Positions 17,845 through 25,916 of a DNA stretch of 64,000 nucleotides are shown piece after piece. Origin of the DNA: Streptomyces sp. S465 (GTDB lineage Bacteria; Actinomycetota; Actinomycetes; Streptomycetales; Streptomycetaceae). A program made the position numbers and the translations under genes. Under the pieces are notes generated by a model. That model saw only the letters and a program-made list of their open reading frames with translations. It was not told the origin of the DNA and searched no databases. Position 1 is the stretch's first letter; the number at the start of each line of letters is the position of its first letter. Location of the stretch: assembly GCF_026898115.1 (NCBI RefSeq), contig NZ_CP114036.1, positions 1,364,001 to 1,428,000 of the forward strand. Reading direction: 5' to 3'.

Positions 17845-17865
17845 ACCTGACAAAAGATGTCAGGT
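17845..17865. promoter_or_regulatory. Palindromic operator between WYL regulator and DUF3224 gene
   Basis: ACCTGACA and TGTCAGGT form a perfect 8-bp inverted repeat separated by 5 bases (AAAGA). It lies 12 bases before the regulator start codon and 53 bases before the DUF3224 start. The symmetry and placement fit an operator that represses or activates both divergent genes. Confidence 0.65.
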
Positions 17866-17918
17866 ATGGCGGTCAGAGTGGGGGCCATCGCCGACCCGGC
17901 TTCCGGAAAGGACCCCTT

Positions 17919-18335
17919 ATGACGACGCACACCGCCGGCCACTTCACCTACGCCGACTGGAAGGAGACGGCCCTCGGGGAGGCCGAGGGCGGCGCGAAGG
18001 CGGCCCACGCCGTGGTGACGAACAGCTTCTCGGGCGGCATCGAGGCGTCGCGCACCACCTGCACTTACGCGATCACCTATCTGTCCGAGAAGACCGGCGT
18101 CTGCTGCGGCTACGAGCTGCTGACCGGCACCCTGGACGGCCGCGCGGGCAGCTTCGTCGTGGTGCAGCACGGCAGCTGGGGCGAGGACGCCACCGTCCAC
18201 TGCGCCTTCGAGGTGGTGCCCGGGTCCGGCACCGGCGAGCTGGCCGGGCTCACCGGATCGGGCACCTTCTCGGCCGTGCGCGGGGAGACCGAGATCCCCT
18301 ACAGCTTCGACTACACGCTCCAGCCGGTCTCCTGA
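17919..18335 (+). CDS. DUF3224-family protein
   Basis: A 138-residue protein of the DUF3224 family, which has an allene-oxide-cyclase-like barrel. Visible features are the opening GHFTYADWKET, the SFSGGIEASRT strand, the central GYELLTGTLDGRAGSFVVVQHGSW segment, and the closing SGTFSAVRGETEIPYSFDYTL. Function is not established. ATG 17919 follows GGAAAGGAC. Its expression is probably controlled by the divergent WYL regulator through the palindrome at 17845-17865. Confidence 0.9.
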   Translation: MTTHTAGHFTYADWKETALGEAEGGAKAAHAVVTNSFSGGIEASRTTCTYAITYLSEKTGVCCGYELLTGTLDGRAGSFVVVQHGSWGEDATVHCAFEVVPGSGTGELAGLTGSGTFSAVRGETEIPYSFDYTLQPVS

Positions 18336-18345
18336 CCGGCCCCGG

Positions 18346-19026
18346 TCAGGCGCCGAGGTCCGGGATCCGCCAGTCGATCGGGGTGTGCCCCTGGGCCTTG
18401 ACCGCCTGGTCGATCTGGGTGAAGGGGCGCGAGCCGAAGAACTTCTTCGCCGACAGCGGGGACGGGTGCGCCCCCTTCACCACCGCGTGCCGCGACTCGT
18501 CGATCAGCGGCAGCTTCTTCTGGGCGTAGTTCCCCCAGAGCACGAAGACGGCCGGATCGGGGCGCGAGGCCACCGCGCGGATCACCGCGTCGGTGAACTT
18601 CTCCCATCCCTTGCTCTTGTGGGAGTTGGCCTCGCCGCCCCGGACCGTCAGCACCGCGTTGAGCAGCAGCACGCCCTGCTGCGCCCACGGCATCAGATAG
18701 CCGTTGTCGGGCACCGGGTGGCCGAGCTCCTCCTTCATCTCCTTGAAGATGTTCCGCAGCGACGGCGGGGTCTTGACGCCCGGCCGCACCGAGAAGCACA
18801 GACCGTGGCCCTGGCCCTCGCCGTGGTACGGGTCCTGCCCGAGGACGAGCACCTTCACCTGGTCGAACGGCGTGGCCTCCAGGGCGGCGAACACCTCCTC
18901 GCGGGGCGGGTACACCGGCCCCTTGGCCCGCTCCTCCTCGACGAACTCGGTGAGCTCCTTGAAATAGGGCTTCTCCAGCTCCTCGCCGAGGACCCCGCGC
19001 CAGGACTCGGGCAGCACATAGGGCAC
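18346..19026 (-). CDS. ung: Uracil-DNA glycosylase (family 1)
   Basis: A 226-residue enzyme that removes uracil from DNA and starts base-excision repair. The catalytic water-activating motif GQDPYHG is present (Asp65), as is the uracil-binding/His motif HPSPLSA near residue 190 and the FVLWGNYAQKK strand. The start is taken as GTG 19026: GGAGG lies 8-9 bases upstream and the length then equals other actinobacterial Ung proteins; an upstream extension to 19125 looks noncoding. Transcribed alone, divergent from nothing obvious. Confidence 0.95.
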   Translation of the reverse strand: MPYVLPESWRGVLGEELEKPYFKELTEFVEEERAKGPVYPPREEVFAALEATPFDQVKVLVLGQDPYHGEGQGHGLCFSVRPGVKTPPSLRNIFKEMKEELGHPVPDNGYLMPWAQQGVLLLNAVLTVRGGEANSHKSKGWEKFTDAVIRAVASRPDPAVFVLWGNYAQKKLPLIDESRHAVVKGAHPSPLSAKKFFGSRPFTQIDQAVKAQGHTPIDWRIPDLGA

Positions 19027-19150
19027 GTCGTCAACCTCCGGTCGGTAGTACGTCCAGGGCACAGAACCTACCGGCGGCCACTGACAGCGCCGCACGCGGA
19101 CCGTGCCCGGTCCGGCGGCGCCCACGGCGCGGGACCGGACCGGGCGCCGG

Positions 19151-19912
19151 TCAGCCGAGTCCCGCGCCCAGGAGGACGCCGCCGTCCACCACGAGCGTCT
19201 GGCCGGTGATCCACGCCGCCTGGTCGGAGGTGAGGAACGCGGCCGCGCCCGCGATGTCGTCCGGTACGCCGAGCCGCTTCAGCGGATAGGCCGCGGCGGC
19301 CTCCTCCTCCCGCCCCTCGTACAGGGCGGTGGCGAACTTGGTCTTCACCACCGCCGGGGAGATGGCGTTGACCCGCACCCGCGGGGCGAACTCATGGGCG
19401 AGCTGCACCGTGAGGTTGACCAGGGCGGCCTTGCTGACGCCGTACGCCGCTATGAACGGCGAGGGGGACATTCCGGCGATCGACGCCATGTTGACGATGG
19501 TGCCGCCGTTCTCCTTCTGCCATGCCTTCCAGGTCAGCTGGGCGAAGGCCAGGGCCGAGACGACATTGGTCTCGAAGACCTTACGGATCACATCCAGGTC
19601 GAGATCGGCGATGGGCGAGTAGACCGGGTTGGTGCCGGCGTTGTTGACCAGGTGGTCGATCCGTCCGAACGCCTCCATCGTCCGCTCGACGGCGGCCGCC
19701 TGATGTGCCTGGTCATGGGCCTTGCCGACGGCATAGACGGCGCGGTCGGCGCCGAGCCGCCGCACGGCCTCCTTGAGCGCGTCCTCGTTGCGCCCGGTGA
19801 TGCACACCCGGTCGCCGCGGGCCACCATGGCCTCGGCGATGGCGTAGCCGATCCCCCGGCTGGCCCCGGTGATGAGCGCGGTCTTCCCGCTGTCCGGTAT
19901 CTGAGCGGTCAT
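19151..19912 (-). CDS. SDR-family oxidoreductase
   Basis: A 253-residue classical short-chain dehydrogenase. The NAD(P)-binding TGASRGIG is at residues 15-22, NNAG near 90, and the catalytic Ser144-Tyr157-Lys161 set is complete. The C terminus WITGQTLVVDGGVLLG is typical of FabG-like reductases. It lies 18 bases downstream of a second FabG-like gene on the same strand, so both belong to one transcript and may act on the same acyl-CoA or beta-keto/beta-hydroxy substrate. The exact substrate cannot be assigned. Confidence 0.88.
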   Translation of the reverse strand: MTAQIPDSGKTALITGASRGIGYAIAEAMVARGDRVCITGRNEDALKEAVRRLGADRAVYAVGKAHDQAHQAAAVERTMEAFGRIDHLVNNAGTNPVYSPIADLDLDVIRKVFETNVVSALAFAQLTWKAWQKENGGTIVNMASIAGMSPSPFIAAYGVSKAALVNLTVQLAHEFAPRVRVNAISPAVVKTKFATALYEGREEEAAAAYPLKRLGVPDDIAGAAAFLTSDQAAWITGQTLVVDGGVLLGAGLG

Positions 19913-19930
19913 GTGGTGTGTGACTCCTGA

Positions 19931-20692
19931 TCAGTTGAGCGGGCCGCCGGCCACGTACATGACCTGGCCGGAGACGAAACCGGCCGCCTCGCCGGTGAAG
20001 AAGGCGATCGCGTGGGCGACGTCGGCGGGCACCCCGACCCGCTGCACCGGGATCTGGCTCGCGGCCGCCTTCTGGAAGTCCTCGAAGCCCATGCCGACGC
20101 GCTCGGCGGTCGCGGCGGTCATGTCGGTGGCGATGAAGCCGGGTGCCACGGCGTTGGCGGTGATGCCGAACTTGCCGAGCTCGATGGCGAGGGTCTTGGT
20201 GAAGCCCTGCATCCCGGCCTTGGCCGCGGAGTAGTTGACCTGGCCGCGGTTGCCCAGCGCGGAGCTGCTGGAGAGGTTGACGATCCGGCCGAACCCGGCG
20301 TCCACCATGTGCTTCTGACAGGCGCGCGACATCAGGAACGCGCCCCGCAGATGCACGTTCAGCACCGTGTCCCAGTCGGAGTCGCTCATCTTGAAGAGCA
20401 GGTTGTCGCGGAGCACACCCGCGTTGTTGACCAGGATCGTCGGCGCGCCGAGCTCCTCGACGACCCGCGCGACGGCGGCGTCGACCTGCTCGGCGTCCGA
20501 TACGTCGCAGCCCACGGCGATGGCCTTGCCGCCCGCCTCGGTGATCTTCTCCACGGTGCCCGCGCAGGACCCCTCGTCGAGGTCGAGCACGGCCACGACG
20601 CGGCCCTCCTCGGCCAGGCGCACGGCGGTCGCCGCGCCGATGCCGCGGGCCGCGCCCGTCACGATGGCAACACGCTGCTCGGTGGTGGACAT
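19931..20692 (-). CDS. FabG-like 3-oxoacyl-(ACP/CoA) reductase
   Basis: A 253-residue SDR with TGAARGIG at residues 12-19, NNAG near 89 and the catalytic Ser142-Tyr154-Lys158. The sequence around the active site (GFGRIVNLSSSSALGNRGQVNYSAAKAGMQGFTKTLAIELG) is typical of FabG/FabG3-type reductases, which reduce 3-oxoacyl or hydroxyacyl thioesters with NAD(P)H. ATG 20692 is selected; the upstream part of the frame crosses the promoter. A strong promoter and a TetR-type operator precede it, which suggests regulation by an acyl-CoA-sensing TetR protein encoded elsewhere. Confidence 0.88.
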   Translation of the reverse strand: MSTTEQRVAIVTGAARGIGAATAVRLAEEGRVVAVLDLDEGSCAGTVEKITEAGGKAIAVGCDVSDAEQVDAAVARVVEELGAPTILVNNAGVLRDNLLFKMSDSDWDTVLNVHLRGAFLMSRACQKHMVDAGFGRIVNLSSSSALGNRGQVNYSAAKAGMQGFTKTLAIELGKFGITANAVAPGFIATDMTAATAERVGMGFEDFQKAAASQIPVQRVGVPADVAHAIAFFTGEAAGFVSGQVMYVAGGPLN

Positions 20693-20736
20693 GCGGGTTC
20701 TCCCTCGCCTCGATGCCCACCGCCCCGCTCCGGGAG

Positions 20737-20753
20737 TGAGCAACCGCTTAGTC
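20737..20753. promoter_or_regulatory. TetR-type operator downstream of the fabG-like promoter
   Basis: TGAGCAACCGCTTAGTC resembles the AGCAA-N-CGCTT(G)-type imperfect palindromes bound by TetR regulators of acyl-CoA genes in actinobacteria. It begins about 9 bases downstream of the predicted transcription start, a position suited to repression. Confidence 0.45.
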
Positions 20754-20768
20754 TCTTCTGCGCACGAG

Positions 20769-20797
20769 ACGCTATGAGGCCCGCCACCGCCTGTCAA
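20769..20797 (-). promoter_or_regulatory. Vegetative promoter of the fabG-like/SDR operon
   Basis: On the minus strand, TTGACA (20797-20792), a 17-base spacer and TAGCGT (20774-20769) form a near-consensus promoter. The predicted start is near 20762, about 70 bases before the ATG at 20692. Confidence 0.6.
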
Positions 20798-20854
20798 CGA
20801 CCCGCCGTGATGCCCTTCCTCACCTTGACCGTTCAGCGCACCGGCCCCGGCCGT

Positions 20855-21250
20855 TCAGCGCACCAGGAGGTCGAGCAACCGATCGACCTCCGCCGCCGGG
20901 TCCGCCGTCAGACCCGTGTGCACCGGGCCCGGCTGGACGACCGTGGAGCGCGGTGCGACGAGCCAGCGGAAGCGCCGCCCCGCGTCCTCCCCCGCCGCCT
21001 GCCCGGCCTGCTCTCCCCCGCCGCAGACGCACTCCACGGCACGCAGCGCGGCCCGTACTGCCGGCACGTCCGCCGAGGGGTCGAGGGCGCGCAGCCGGTT
21101 CTCGTCCAGATGGACCCGGGCCGCCACGAAGGACGTGGCGCGGCAGTAGACGACGACGCCCGCGTTGATCTGCTCGCCGCGCTCGACCCGGGGCACGACC
21201 CGCAGCACGGCGTATTCGAAGACGTCCCGGCCGCCCTGGAACCCACTCAC
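20855..21250 (-). CDS. DUF3037-family protein
   Basis: A 131-residue protein with the DUF3037 pattern: FEYAVLRVVPRVERGEQINAGVVVYC near the N terminus and a helical remainder ending with DPAAEVDRLLDLLV. Function is unknown. The start is GTG 21250, whose GTGA overlaps the stop of the upstream HipA-like kinase gene, so the two are translationally coupled. DUF3037 genes are regularly found directly behind such HipA-like proteins, which suggests the two proteins work together. Confidence 0.85.
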   Translation of the reverse strand: MSGFQGGRDVFEYAVLRVVPRVERGEQINAGVVVYCRATSFVAARVHLDENRLRALDPSADVPAVRAALRAVECVCGGGEQAGQAAGEDAGRRFRWLVAPRSTVVQPGPVHTGLTADPAAEVDRLLDLLVR

Positions 21251-22071
21251 TTCGACGCCTTTCCCTCGACCCACACCCGCAGCCACTCCGGCGCCTGCGA
21301 CGGCGCCTCACCGGTGCGCTCCCCGAGCGTGATCCTCGTCCCGACCGTGGCCGCCCGCTCCAGCAGCACCTCGACATAGGCGCGGCGCACCGCGTCCGGG
21401 CCGTCGAAGCCCGGCTCGTCGGTCAGCCATTCGTCGGGGACGTCCGCCACCACCTCGGTGAGCAGCTCCTCGGTGATCAGCGGTGCCAGGGCCTCGGTGG
21501 CCGCGGCGATGTCCGGCGCGAACGGCGCGAGGACGTGGTCGGAGGCGTCGTACGGCTTGCCGGCCGCCTTGTCCAGCCCGCGCCAGCCGTGGTGCCAGAT
21601 CAGCGTGGCGCCGTGGTCGATGAGCCACAGCTGTCCGTGCCACACCAGCATGTTGGGGTTGCGCCAGGAGCGGTCCACATTGCCGACGAGCGCGTCGAAC
21701 CACACCACCCGGCCGGCCTCCTCCGCGCCCACCTCGAAGGCGAGCGGGTCGAAGCCGAGCGAGCCGGGGAGGTAGTCCATGCCCAGGTTGAGCCCGCCAC
21801 TGGCCTTGAGCAGCTCCTGCACCTCCTGGTCCGGTTCGCCCAGGCCGATCACCGGATCCAGCTGGATCCGCACCAGGTCCGGGACCCGCAGCCCCAGCCG
21901 CCGGCCCAGCTGACCGCATACCACCTCGGCGACGAGGGTCTTGCGGCCCTGTCCGGCGCCGGTGAACTTCATGACGTAGGTGCCCAGATCGTCGGCCTCG
22001 ACGATGCCCGGCAGCGACCCGCCCTCCCGCAGGGGAGTCACATAGCGAGTCGCGATGACTTCTGTCAGCAT
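21247..22071 (-). CDS. HipA-like kinase family protein
   Basis: A 274-residue protein of the compact HipA family found with DUF3037. Kinase-like elements include the nucleotide-binding GIVEADDLGTYVMKF with the Lys, the catalytic-loop-like VVWFDALVGNVDRSWRNPNMLVW (an Asp and Asn in place of the HipA D-x3-N loop) and LWLIDHGATLIW, resembling the metal-binding DHG/DFG motif. True HipA toxins phosphorylate GltX and pair with HipB; here there is no HipB-like gene, so a classic toxin-antitoxin role should not be assumed. It overlaps the downstream DUF3037 gene by 4 bases. It lies immediately beside the left edge of the putative island. Confidence 0.82.
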   Translation of the reverse strand: MLTEVIATRYVTPLREGGSLPGIVEADDLGTYVMKFTGAGQGRKTLVAEVVCGQLGRRLGLRVPDLVRIQLDPVIGLGEPDQEVQELLKASGGLNLGMDYLPGSLGFDPLAFEVGAEEAGRVVWFDALVGNVDRSWRNPNMLVWHGQLWLIDHGATLIWHHGWRGLDKAAGKPYDASDHVLAPFAPDIAAATEALAPLITEELLTEVVADVPDEWLTDEPGFDGPDAVRRAYVEVLLERAATVGTRITLGERTGEAPSQAPEWLRVWVEGKASK

Positions 22072-22105
22072 TTCCCCAGGCTATACGCCCGTCTGACCTT
22101 AGGAA

Positions 22106-22330
22106 TCACGACGGACCGACAAGGCCCTCCGACCTGGCGATCCGCCCTGAACCCCCCTGGGGAGTTTCTGGGGAGTTTCGGCCGCTGACGACGTCGCCGC
22201 TCTCCCCACCTCCGAACAGAGCGTCGATGGCACCCCGCCCCCTATTGCCGGCCTCGGGCATGAAGTGCGCGTAGTGGTCCAACGTGACTTGTGTAACCCG
22301 CAGGAAGTCTCGGTGCGGCTGGCACCGTGC
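22106..22330 (-). pseudogene. Remnant of a tyrosine-recombinase (integrase) C terminus
   Basis: Read on the minus strand, the frame ending at 22106 contains VTLDHYAHFMPEAGNRGRGAIDALFGG, which is the typical final part of actinobacterial phage/ICE integrases including the nucleophile Tyr. A tail with NSPETPQ follows. Upstream of about 22330 the resemblance stops: there is no R-H-x-x-R box and no arm- or core-binding domain. The rest of the 22,330-22,756 stretch shows no recognisable gene. This remnant marks the left edge of the catabolic island. Confidence 0.7.
22160..22185 (+). repeat. Left copy of island-flanking direct repeat
   Basis: Two overlapping elements, GGGGAGTTTCTGGGGAG (from 22160) and GGGGAGTTTCGGCCGC (22170-22185), recur with one mismatch each, in the same orientation, at 42084-42100 and 42126-42141. 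Both copies lie in sequence coding for integrase-tail-like peptides, so they may be attachment-site or duplicated integrase-3'-end sequence. Confidence 0.5.
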
Positions 22331-22756
22331 CGGGCCTGGGCACCGGCTGAAAGTGCTCGGCAGGGTAGTGGCCGCACCACGTTGCTGCGGATCTCGCTGC
22401 CCGTCAGTCGGATGCCCCGCGTGAGCAGCGTCGACGACGTCGTGCTGCGTCGGGACTTCGTAGCCGGAACCGCTCCGGTGCAGCAGCTCGGCGATCGACG
22501 ACAGCGGCGTGGCCGGATCCAACCCGCCGAGGCCGATCATGTAGCCGCTGTCGGTCCACACGTCGCCGACCGCACAGGTGCCGGTGTAGATGCTCGGGTA
22601 GGAGTCGTCGGGGCGGGCGAGCACCGCGTCGACGTGGGCGCCGTATCGGTCGCGATTGGTCTGCCGGCTGGTGCCATGCCGTCACCTTCGCCGCCTGCCT
22701 TTGGTCGGCCGACTCCGGGAGAGACGAGCCTCACGACCCCTCCGCGCGGCCGGAAC

Positions 22757-23698
22757 TCAGTCGGATTGAGCCGGCAGCGGGTGCACAGAGTCCGCGACGG
22801 TGACGAGCGACTGGATCATGGCCTCCGAGGCCGGGCTCAGACGGCGTCCGGCCGCGAGGGTGATCCCGACGCGTGCGCCGACGAGGTCGAGCGAGATCGG
22901 CAGTGCGGTGAGCCGAGGGTCGCTCGCGCCGATGAGTTCCGGTAGCGCGGCCACCATGTCGGTCTCCACGAGAAGCTGACGGATAGTGAGGAACGCGGTC
23001 GTCTCGACGCGGTTGGGGGGCAGCGAGCAGTCGTTGCGGTGGAAGAACTCCTCGAGTTCCGTGCGCAGCGCCGTCTCCACCCCCGGCAGGGCCCACGGGT
23101 AGGCGATCAACTCGTCGAGCGGGATCTGGGGGCGTGCCGCGAGCGGGTGCCCGCTGCGCGCGATCACGCGGATGGTCTCCGCGTGCAGCGTCTGCTGGAT
23201 CGTCCCCTCCGGGGGGACCGTCGCCAGGCGGCCGATGATGAAGTCGATCTTGCCTGCGACGAGGTCTTCGAGCAGCGCCTCCGGCGTCGCTTCGCGCACG
23301 ACGATCCTCAGGGCGGGACGGTCTTGCTTGAGGTGGGCGATGGCCCGCGGCAGCAGGAGGTTGGAGCCCGCGAGATGGGTGCCGATGACCACGTGGCCAC
23401 GCGTGGCGTCGGCTATCTCCTGGAGATGCCGGCTCGCCTGGTTCATCTGGGCCAGCGCCAAGCGCGCGTACTGAGTGAAAGCGTCACCGAACTCGGTGGG
23501 CTGGATCCCCCGCGGGCCGCGTTCATAGAGGGTGACGCCAAGGATGCGTTCGAGATCCTGGAGGCTGCGGGTGACCACGGGCTGGGTGACATGGAGCGCG
23601 GCCGCGGCGCCGACCACGCTCCCCTGGCCGGAGAGCGCCTCGACGAGGAGGAGATGGCGGAATTTCAGCCGCCCGTCCAACATCCGCGGTATTTCCAT
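22757..23698 (-). CDS. LysR-family transcriptional regulator (left island regulator)
   Basis: A 313-residue LysR protein. The helix-turn-helix is at about residues 15-70 (LVEALSGQGSVVGAAAALHVTQPVVTRSLQDLERILGVTLYERGPRG), followed by the type 2 periplasmic-binding-like effector domain. ATG 23698 lies within a GTAT-N4-ATAC palindrome. It is strikingly similar to the other LysR at 39722 (both start xxLDGRLKxRHLxLV and share VTQPVVTRSLQ and ERGPRG/ARGPRG), suggesting duplication. Its gene follows the 3-hydroxyanthranilate operon on the same strand after a 226-base gap. It probably controls that operon in response to an aromatic intermediate. Confidence 0.88.
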   Translation of the reverse strand: MEIPRMLDGRLKFRHLLLVEALSGQGSVVGAAAALHVTQPVVTRSLQDLERILGVTLYERGPRGIQPTEFGDAFTQYARLALAQMNQASRHLQEIADATRGHVVIGTHLAGSNLLLPRAIAHLKQDRPALRIVVREATPEALLEDLVAGKIDFIIGRLATVPPEGTIQQTLHAETIRVIARSGHPLAARPQIPLDELIAYPWALPGVETALRTELEEFFHRNDCSLPPNRVETTAFLTIRQLLVETDMVAALPELIGASDPRLTALPISLDLVGARVGITLAAGRRLSPASEAMIQSLVTVADSVHPLPAQSD

Positions 23699-23924
23699 AC
23701 GAGAACGGTAGACCGCCTCCTGTCCTGAGGCATAACCGCACGGCTCTGTGCATCGCCATGGACATACCCGCTGGTGGAGCCTGGTCCGAATGCCCGCCGA
23801 CGGGCTTGTTCGAGCAGTGGAATGGCGGACCCTGGCCGTGATGGCACGGGTACCAGGGCCCGCCGGTCCCCACCGAGCGGATGACACTCGGCTGGAGTTT
23901 CACCTTCGGAGGGCCGGTTCGCGG

Positions 23925-24920
23925 TCAGCGATCGGCAGGCACGCGCCCGACCCAGCGCAGCGCGTTGCCGCCGGCGATCGCCTCGCGCTCCGCGGCGCTG
24001 AGGAAGTCGGCCTTCCGGAGTACCTGGCCGACGGGCCGTTCGCCCAGCGGGTAGGGGTAGTCGCTGCCCAGCATCACGTGGTCCGCGCCGAGGGTATCGA
24101 CCAGCGTGCGCAGAGCCACGGGGTCGAAGACGACGCTGTCCACGCTGAACCGGCCGCGGTAGGCCGAGGGCGGCAACTGCGAGGTGGCGATGAGGTCCGA
24201 GCGGCGATACCAGGCGTTCTCCAGGCGCCCCAGCCAGAACGCGAACGATCCGCCGCCGTGCGCGAAACAGATCCGCAGCGAGTCCGGCACCCGGTCGAAT
24301 ACTCCGCCGAGGATCATGGCGAGCACGGAGAGGTGGGTCTCCGCCGGCATCCCGGTCAGCCACCGCGCCATCCAGCGTTCCAACCGCGGGGAGGTGGGCA
24401 TGTCCCAGGGATGCACGAAGACCGGCGCGCCGCGCGAGGCCGCGTGCTGAAGGAAGGTGACGACGCCTTCCGCGTCGAGGTCCTGGTCGCCGACGTGGTT
24501 GCCGATCTCCACCCCCACATGTCCGGCGTCCAGGCAGCGGTCGAGCTCGCGGCAGGCCGCGTCGGGGTCCTGCAACGGCACCTGGGCGAACGGAATGAAC
24601 CGCTCCCGGTCAGGCGCGCAGATCTCCAGGGCGAGATCGTTGAAGATCCGGCAGACCTTGACCGCCTCGGCACCGCTCAGGTCGTACCCGAAGAACAGTG
24701 GTGTGGGAGACACCACCTGGGCCTGCACCCCGTCGGCCGCCATGTCGGCAAGTCGGGCCGATACGTCCCAGCAGTTGGATTCGATGGGCCGGAACTCGGT
24801 CTCCCCCACCATGATCATCGCCTGGCGTTCGGACTCCACCCGCAGCCAGGGCCGGCCGGGACCGAGGTCGGGCCAGGCGGCGGGGACGTAGTGGGTGTGT
24901 ATGTCGATGACATCGGACAC
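23925..24920 (-). CDS. 2-amino-3-carboxymuconate-6-semialdehyde decarboxylase (ACMSD-like amidohydrolase)
   Basis: A 331-residue amidohydrolase-superfamily enzyme. The metal motif DIHTHYVP is at residues 6-13 (His8, His10). Later landmarks are FVHPWDMP, CFAHGGGSF and the terminal GSDYPYPLG with the metal Asp, all typical of ACMSD. The enzyme decarboxylates 2-amino-3-carboxymuconate semialdehyde to 2-aminomuconate semialdehyde. It is the last gene of a tight five-gene operon, 4 bases behind the dioxygenase that makes its unstable substrate, which strongly supports this role over other members of the family. Confidence 0.9.
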   Translation of the reverse strand: MSDVIDIHTHYVPAAWPDLGPGRPWLRVESERQAMIMVGETEFRPIESNCWDVSARLADMAADGVQAQVVSPTPLFFGYDLSGAEAVKVCRIFNDLALEICAPDRERFIPFAQVPLQDPDAACRELDRCLDAGHVGVEIGNHVGDQDLDAEGVVTFLQHAASRGAPVFVHPWDMPTSPRLERWMARWLTGMPAETHLSVLAMILGGVFDRVPDSLRICFAHGGGSFAFWLGRLENAWYRRSDLIATSQLPPSAYRGRFSVDSVVFDPVALRTLVDTLGADHVMLGSDYPYPLGERPVGQVLRKADFLSAAEREAIAGGNALRWVGRVPADR

Positions 24921-24924
24921 TGGA

Positions 24925-25452
24925 TCAGCCCTTACCGGGGTGCAGCGTGCCGCAGTTTCCGCACGTGCGCTGCTCGACGGACGCGTGAAAGGCTTCGAAC
25001 ACCGGAGGCAAGTCGGCGACGATGTCCCGCACCTGCAACTCCACCGAATGCACCTTCGTGCCGCACTCCAGGCAGAACCAGCCGAACTGCTCCGTGGTCC
25101 CCTCGGGGCGGACGCGCTCCACCACGATGCCGATGGATCCTTCCTCCGGACGCTGTGGTGAGTGCCAGGTGTTGCCGGGCAGCAGCCACATGTCGCCTTC
25201 GCGGATGTCCACGCGCTGCGGACCCTCCTCGGTGATCACGTTGACATGCATGTTGCCCTTGACCTGGTAGAAGTACTCCTCGAACGGGTCGAAGTGGAAG
25301 TCGAGCCGCTGATTGGGGCCGCCGACGATCTGCACGATGAAGTCACCGCTGGTGTCCCACATCGCCTTGTTGTTGACCGGAGGCTTCAGCAGGTCCTCGT
25401 TCTCGGAGAGCCACTGCGGGAAGTTGAAGACCGCAGGCAGTGACGACGTCAT
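24925..25452 (-). CDS. 3-hydroxyanthranilate 3,4-dioxygenase
   Basis: A 175-residue cupin. The iron ligands expected for this family are at His53, Glu59 and His97, and two C-x-x-C pairs (Cys127/130 and Cys164/167) form the rubredoxin-like second iron site of the bacterial enzymes. It opens the ring of 3-hydroxyanthranilate with O2 to give 2-amino-3-carboxymuconate semialdehyde. The length and both metal sites match bacterial homologues such as those of Cupriavidus and NbaC of Pseudomonas. ATG 25452 overlaps the stop of the RidA gene by 4 bases. It defines the substrate class of this operon. Confidence 0.93.
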   Translation of the reverse strand: MTSSLPAVFNFPQWLSENEDLLKPPVNNKAMWDTSGDFIVQIVGGPNQRLDFHFDPFEEYFYQVKGNMHVNVITEEGPQRVDIREGDMWLLPGNTWHSPQRPEEGSIGIVVERVRPEGTTEQFGWFCLECGTKVHSVELQVRDIVADLPPVFEAFHASVEQRTCGNCGTLHPGKG

Positions 25453-25916
25453 GAGTTCTCCTTGGCGGCATGGCCGGGCCGGCGCACGGCGACGGCCTGG
25501 ATCTCGATGAGCAGATGCGGGTGGGGAAGCTGATGGACCGCGACGGTGGTCCGCGTGGGGCCAGAGGCGTCGAAGTACTCGGCCCATACGCGGTTGTAGC
25601 CGCCGAAGTCGTTCATGCTGACCAGGTAGGCGGTGACCTGGACCAGGTCGTCGAGGGTGCAGTCCACGGCGTCGAGGACGTCGCGGATGTTCTCGATCAC
25701 GGCCCGGGTCTGCGCCTCGATGTCGAGGTCCGTCACCCCCATCCCGTCGGCGCTGGCCCCGGCGAAGGTGTTGTCGGGGCGGCGGCTGCTGGTCCCGGAG
25801 ACGAACACCAGGTCACCGACGACCTTGACGTGCGGAAATCGGCCACGCGGGGTGGCCTTCCCTTCGACCACGAGGGACGTGTCGTTTCCTTCGGCCACGA
25901 GGGACTCGCCGTTCAT
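25449..25916 (-). CDS. RidA-family 2-aminomuconate deaminase
   Basis: A 155-residue YjgF/RidA-fold protein. The C-terminal half contains [23 protein letters not shown], which keeps the family Arg but has Gln where imine deaminases have Glu; this is the form seen in 2-aminomuconate deaminases of the NbaF/AmnD type. The enzyme would convert 2-aminomuconate to 4-oxalocrotonate plus ammonia. Overlaps of 4 bases with both neighbours show translational coupling. It sits between the oxalocrotonate decarboxylase and dioxygenase genes, fitting the pathway. Confidence 0.86.
   Translation of the reverse strand: MNGESLVAEGNDTSLVVEGKATPRGRFPHVKVVGDLVFVSGTSSRRPDNTFAGASADGMGVTDLDIEAQTRAVIENIRDVLDAVDCTLDDLVQVTAYLVSMNDFGGYNRVWAEYFDASGPTRTTVAVHQLPHPHLLIEIQAVAVRRPGHAAKENS

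Noticed and set aside
21247..22071. Calling the HipA-like/DUF3037 pair a HipBA toxin-antitoxin system
   Set aside because: There is no HipB-like helix-turn-helix antitoxin and the kinase is shorter than HipA; only a loose family relation is supported.
22265..22945. Plus-strand frame of 226 codons in the left island edge
   Set aside because: No family resemblance; it overlaps the integrase remnant and the end of the LysR gene in antisense.
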